From: an uncultured Sphingobacteriaceae bacterium
GTDB taxonomy: Bacteria; Bacteroidota; Bacteroidia; Sphingobacteriales; Sphingobacteriaceae
DNA length: 14,739 nt
Direction: 5' to 3'
Assembly (NCBI GenBank): GCA_937875035.1
Contig: CALNCF010000245.1
Span: 1 to 14,739 of the forward strand
The first letter of the stretch is position 1; every line of letters begins with the position of its first letter. Positions 14,603 to 14,739 of this stretch are shown here, piece after piece. A model generated the notes under the pieces. That model did no database searches, was not told the DNA's origin, and was given only the letters and a program-made list of their open reading frames with translations. Both the position numbers and the translations under genes were made by a program.

Positions 14603-14739
14603 ATGGCTTTAGAGATAACAGACGCGAACTTTGAGGAATTAGTCCTTAAATCTGATAAACCTGTCCTGATAGACTTCTGGGCAGAATGGTGTGGCCCTTG
14701 CCGTATGGTTGGCCCCTTGGTGGAAGAGCTGGCGAAGGA
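14603..14739 (+). CDS. trxA: thioredoxin, N-terminal part (cut by window edge)
   Basis: The first 45 residues of a cytosolic thioredoxin are present before the window ends: MALEITDANFEELVL, then VLIDFWAEWCGPCRMVGPLVEEL. The WCGPC redox motif with both cysteines is intact. The mature protein would be about 105 aa, so just over half is missing. It reduces disulfides in target proteins and is regenerated by thioredoxin reductase. An A-rich leader precedes the ATG. The gene is divergent from the two-component operon. Confidence 0.95.
   Translation, partial: MALEITDANFEELVLKSDKPVLIDFWAEWCGPCRMVGPLVEELAK

Noticed and set aside
1..14739. CRISPR arrays, tRNA or rRNA genes, insertion sequences with transposase
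   Set aside because: No regularly spaced repeats, no cloverleaf or rRNA-like sequence and no transposase motifs were seen on either strand.

Overview
The window looks like chromosome from a member of the Bacteroidota, most likely the Chitinophagaceae or a close relative. This rests on several cues: secreted proteins with lysine-led signal peptides ending in A-x-A-Q; a type IX secretion sorting tail on one of them; AT-rich start regions without Shine-Dalgarno sequences; and promoter-like TAnnTTTG elements of the kind read by the Bacteroidota housekeeping sigma factor. No rRNA, tRNA, CRISPR array or transposase was seen.

Layout. A possible C-terminal end of an upstream gene (2-115) precedes a 248-aa conserved Bacteroidota protein of unknown function (118-864, +), which ends in a strong hairpin. 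Two minus-strand genes follow: a DEDDh exonuclease with a BRCT domain (1034-1945, GTG start) and a 371-aa secreted protein of unknown function (2014-3129). A small secreted protein (3544-3822, +) leads into an AT-rich islet (about 3823-5310) that holds decayed coding remnants and a 252-aa secreted, probably outer-membrane-associated protein (4303-5037, -). Next is a beta-propeller protein with six Asp boxes and a T9SS tail, broken by a one-base frameshift (5318-6528, -). A compact HipA-like kinase plus DUF3037 pair with overlapping reading frames (6828-7992, -) is divergent from dnaE, the replicative polymerase alpha subunit (8174-11800, +).

Downstream of dnaE is a structured non-coding stretch with a predicted H-type pseudoknot, probably a dispersed repeat. 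Then come a tiny Lys/Ala-rich secreted protein (12245-12439, -) with a good terminator and an OmpR-family two-component system. The response regulator (13815-14495) and histidine kinase (12532-13818) overlap by ATGA. Divergent from it is the start of thioredoxin trxA (14603 to the right edge, +), with a recognisable promoter.

How the parts may work together. Two 10-bp direct repeats with an 11-bp period (12498-12518) lie between the kinase gene and the small Lys/Ala-rich gene. They have the form of an OmpR-family operator, so the small protein is a candidate direct target of the adjacent two-component system. The most system-like unit is the HipA-like kinase/DUF3037 bicistron. It has no HipB-type DNA-binding antitoxin and no canonical N-terminal HipA subdomain, so it may be a kinase module with a non-classical partner. 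The other genes look independently transcribed.
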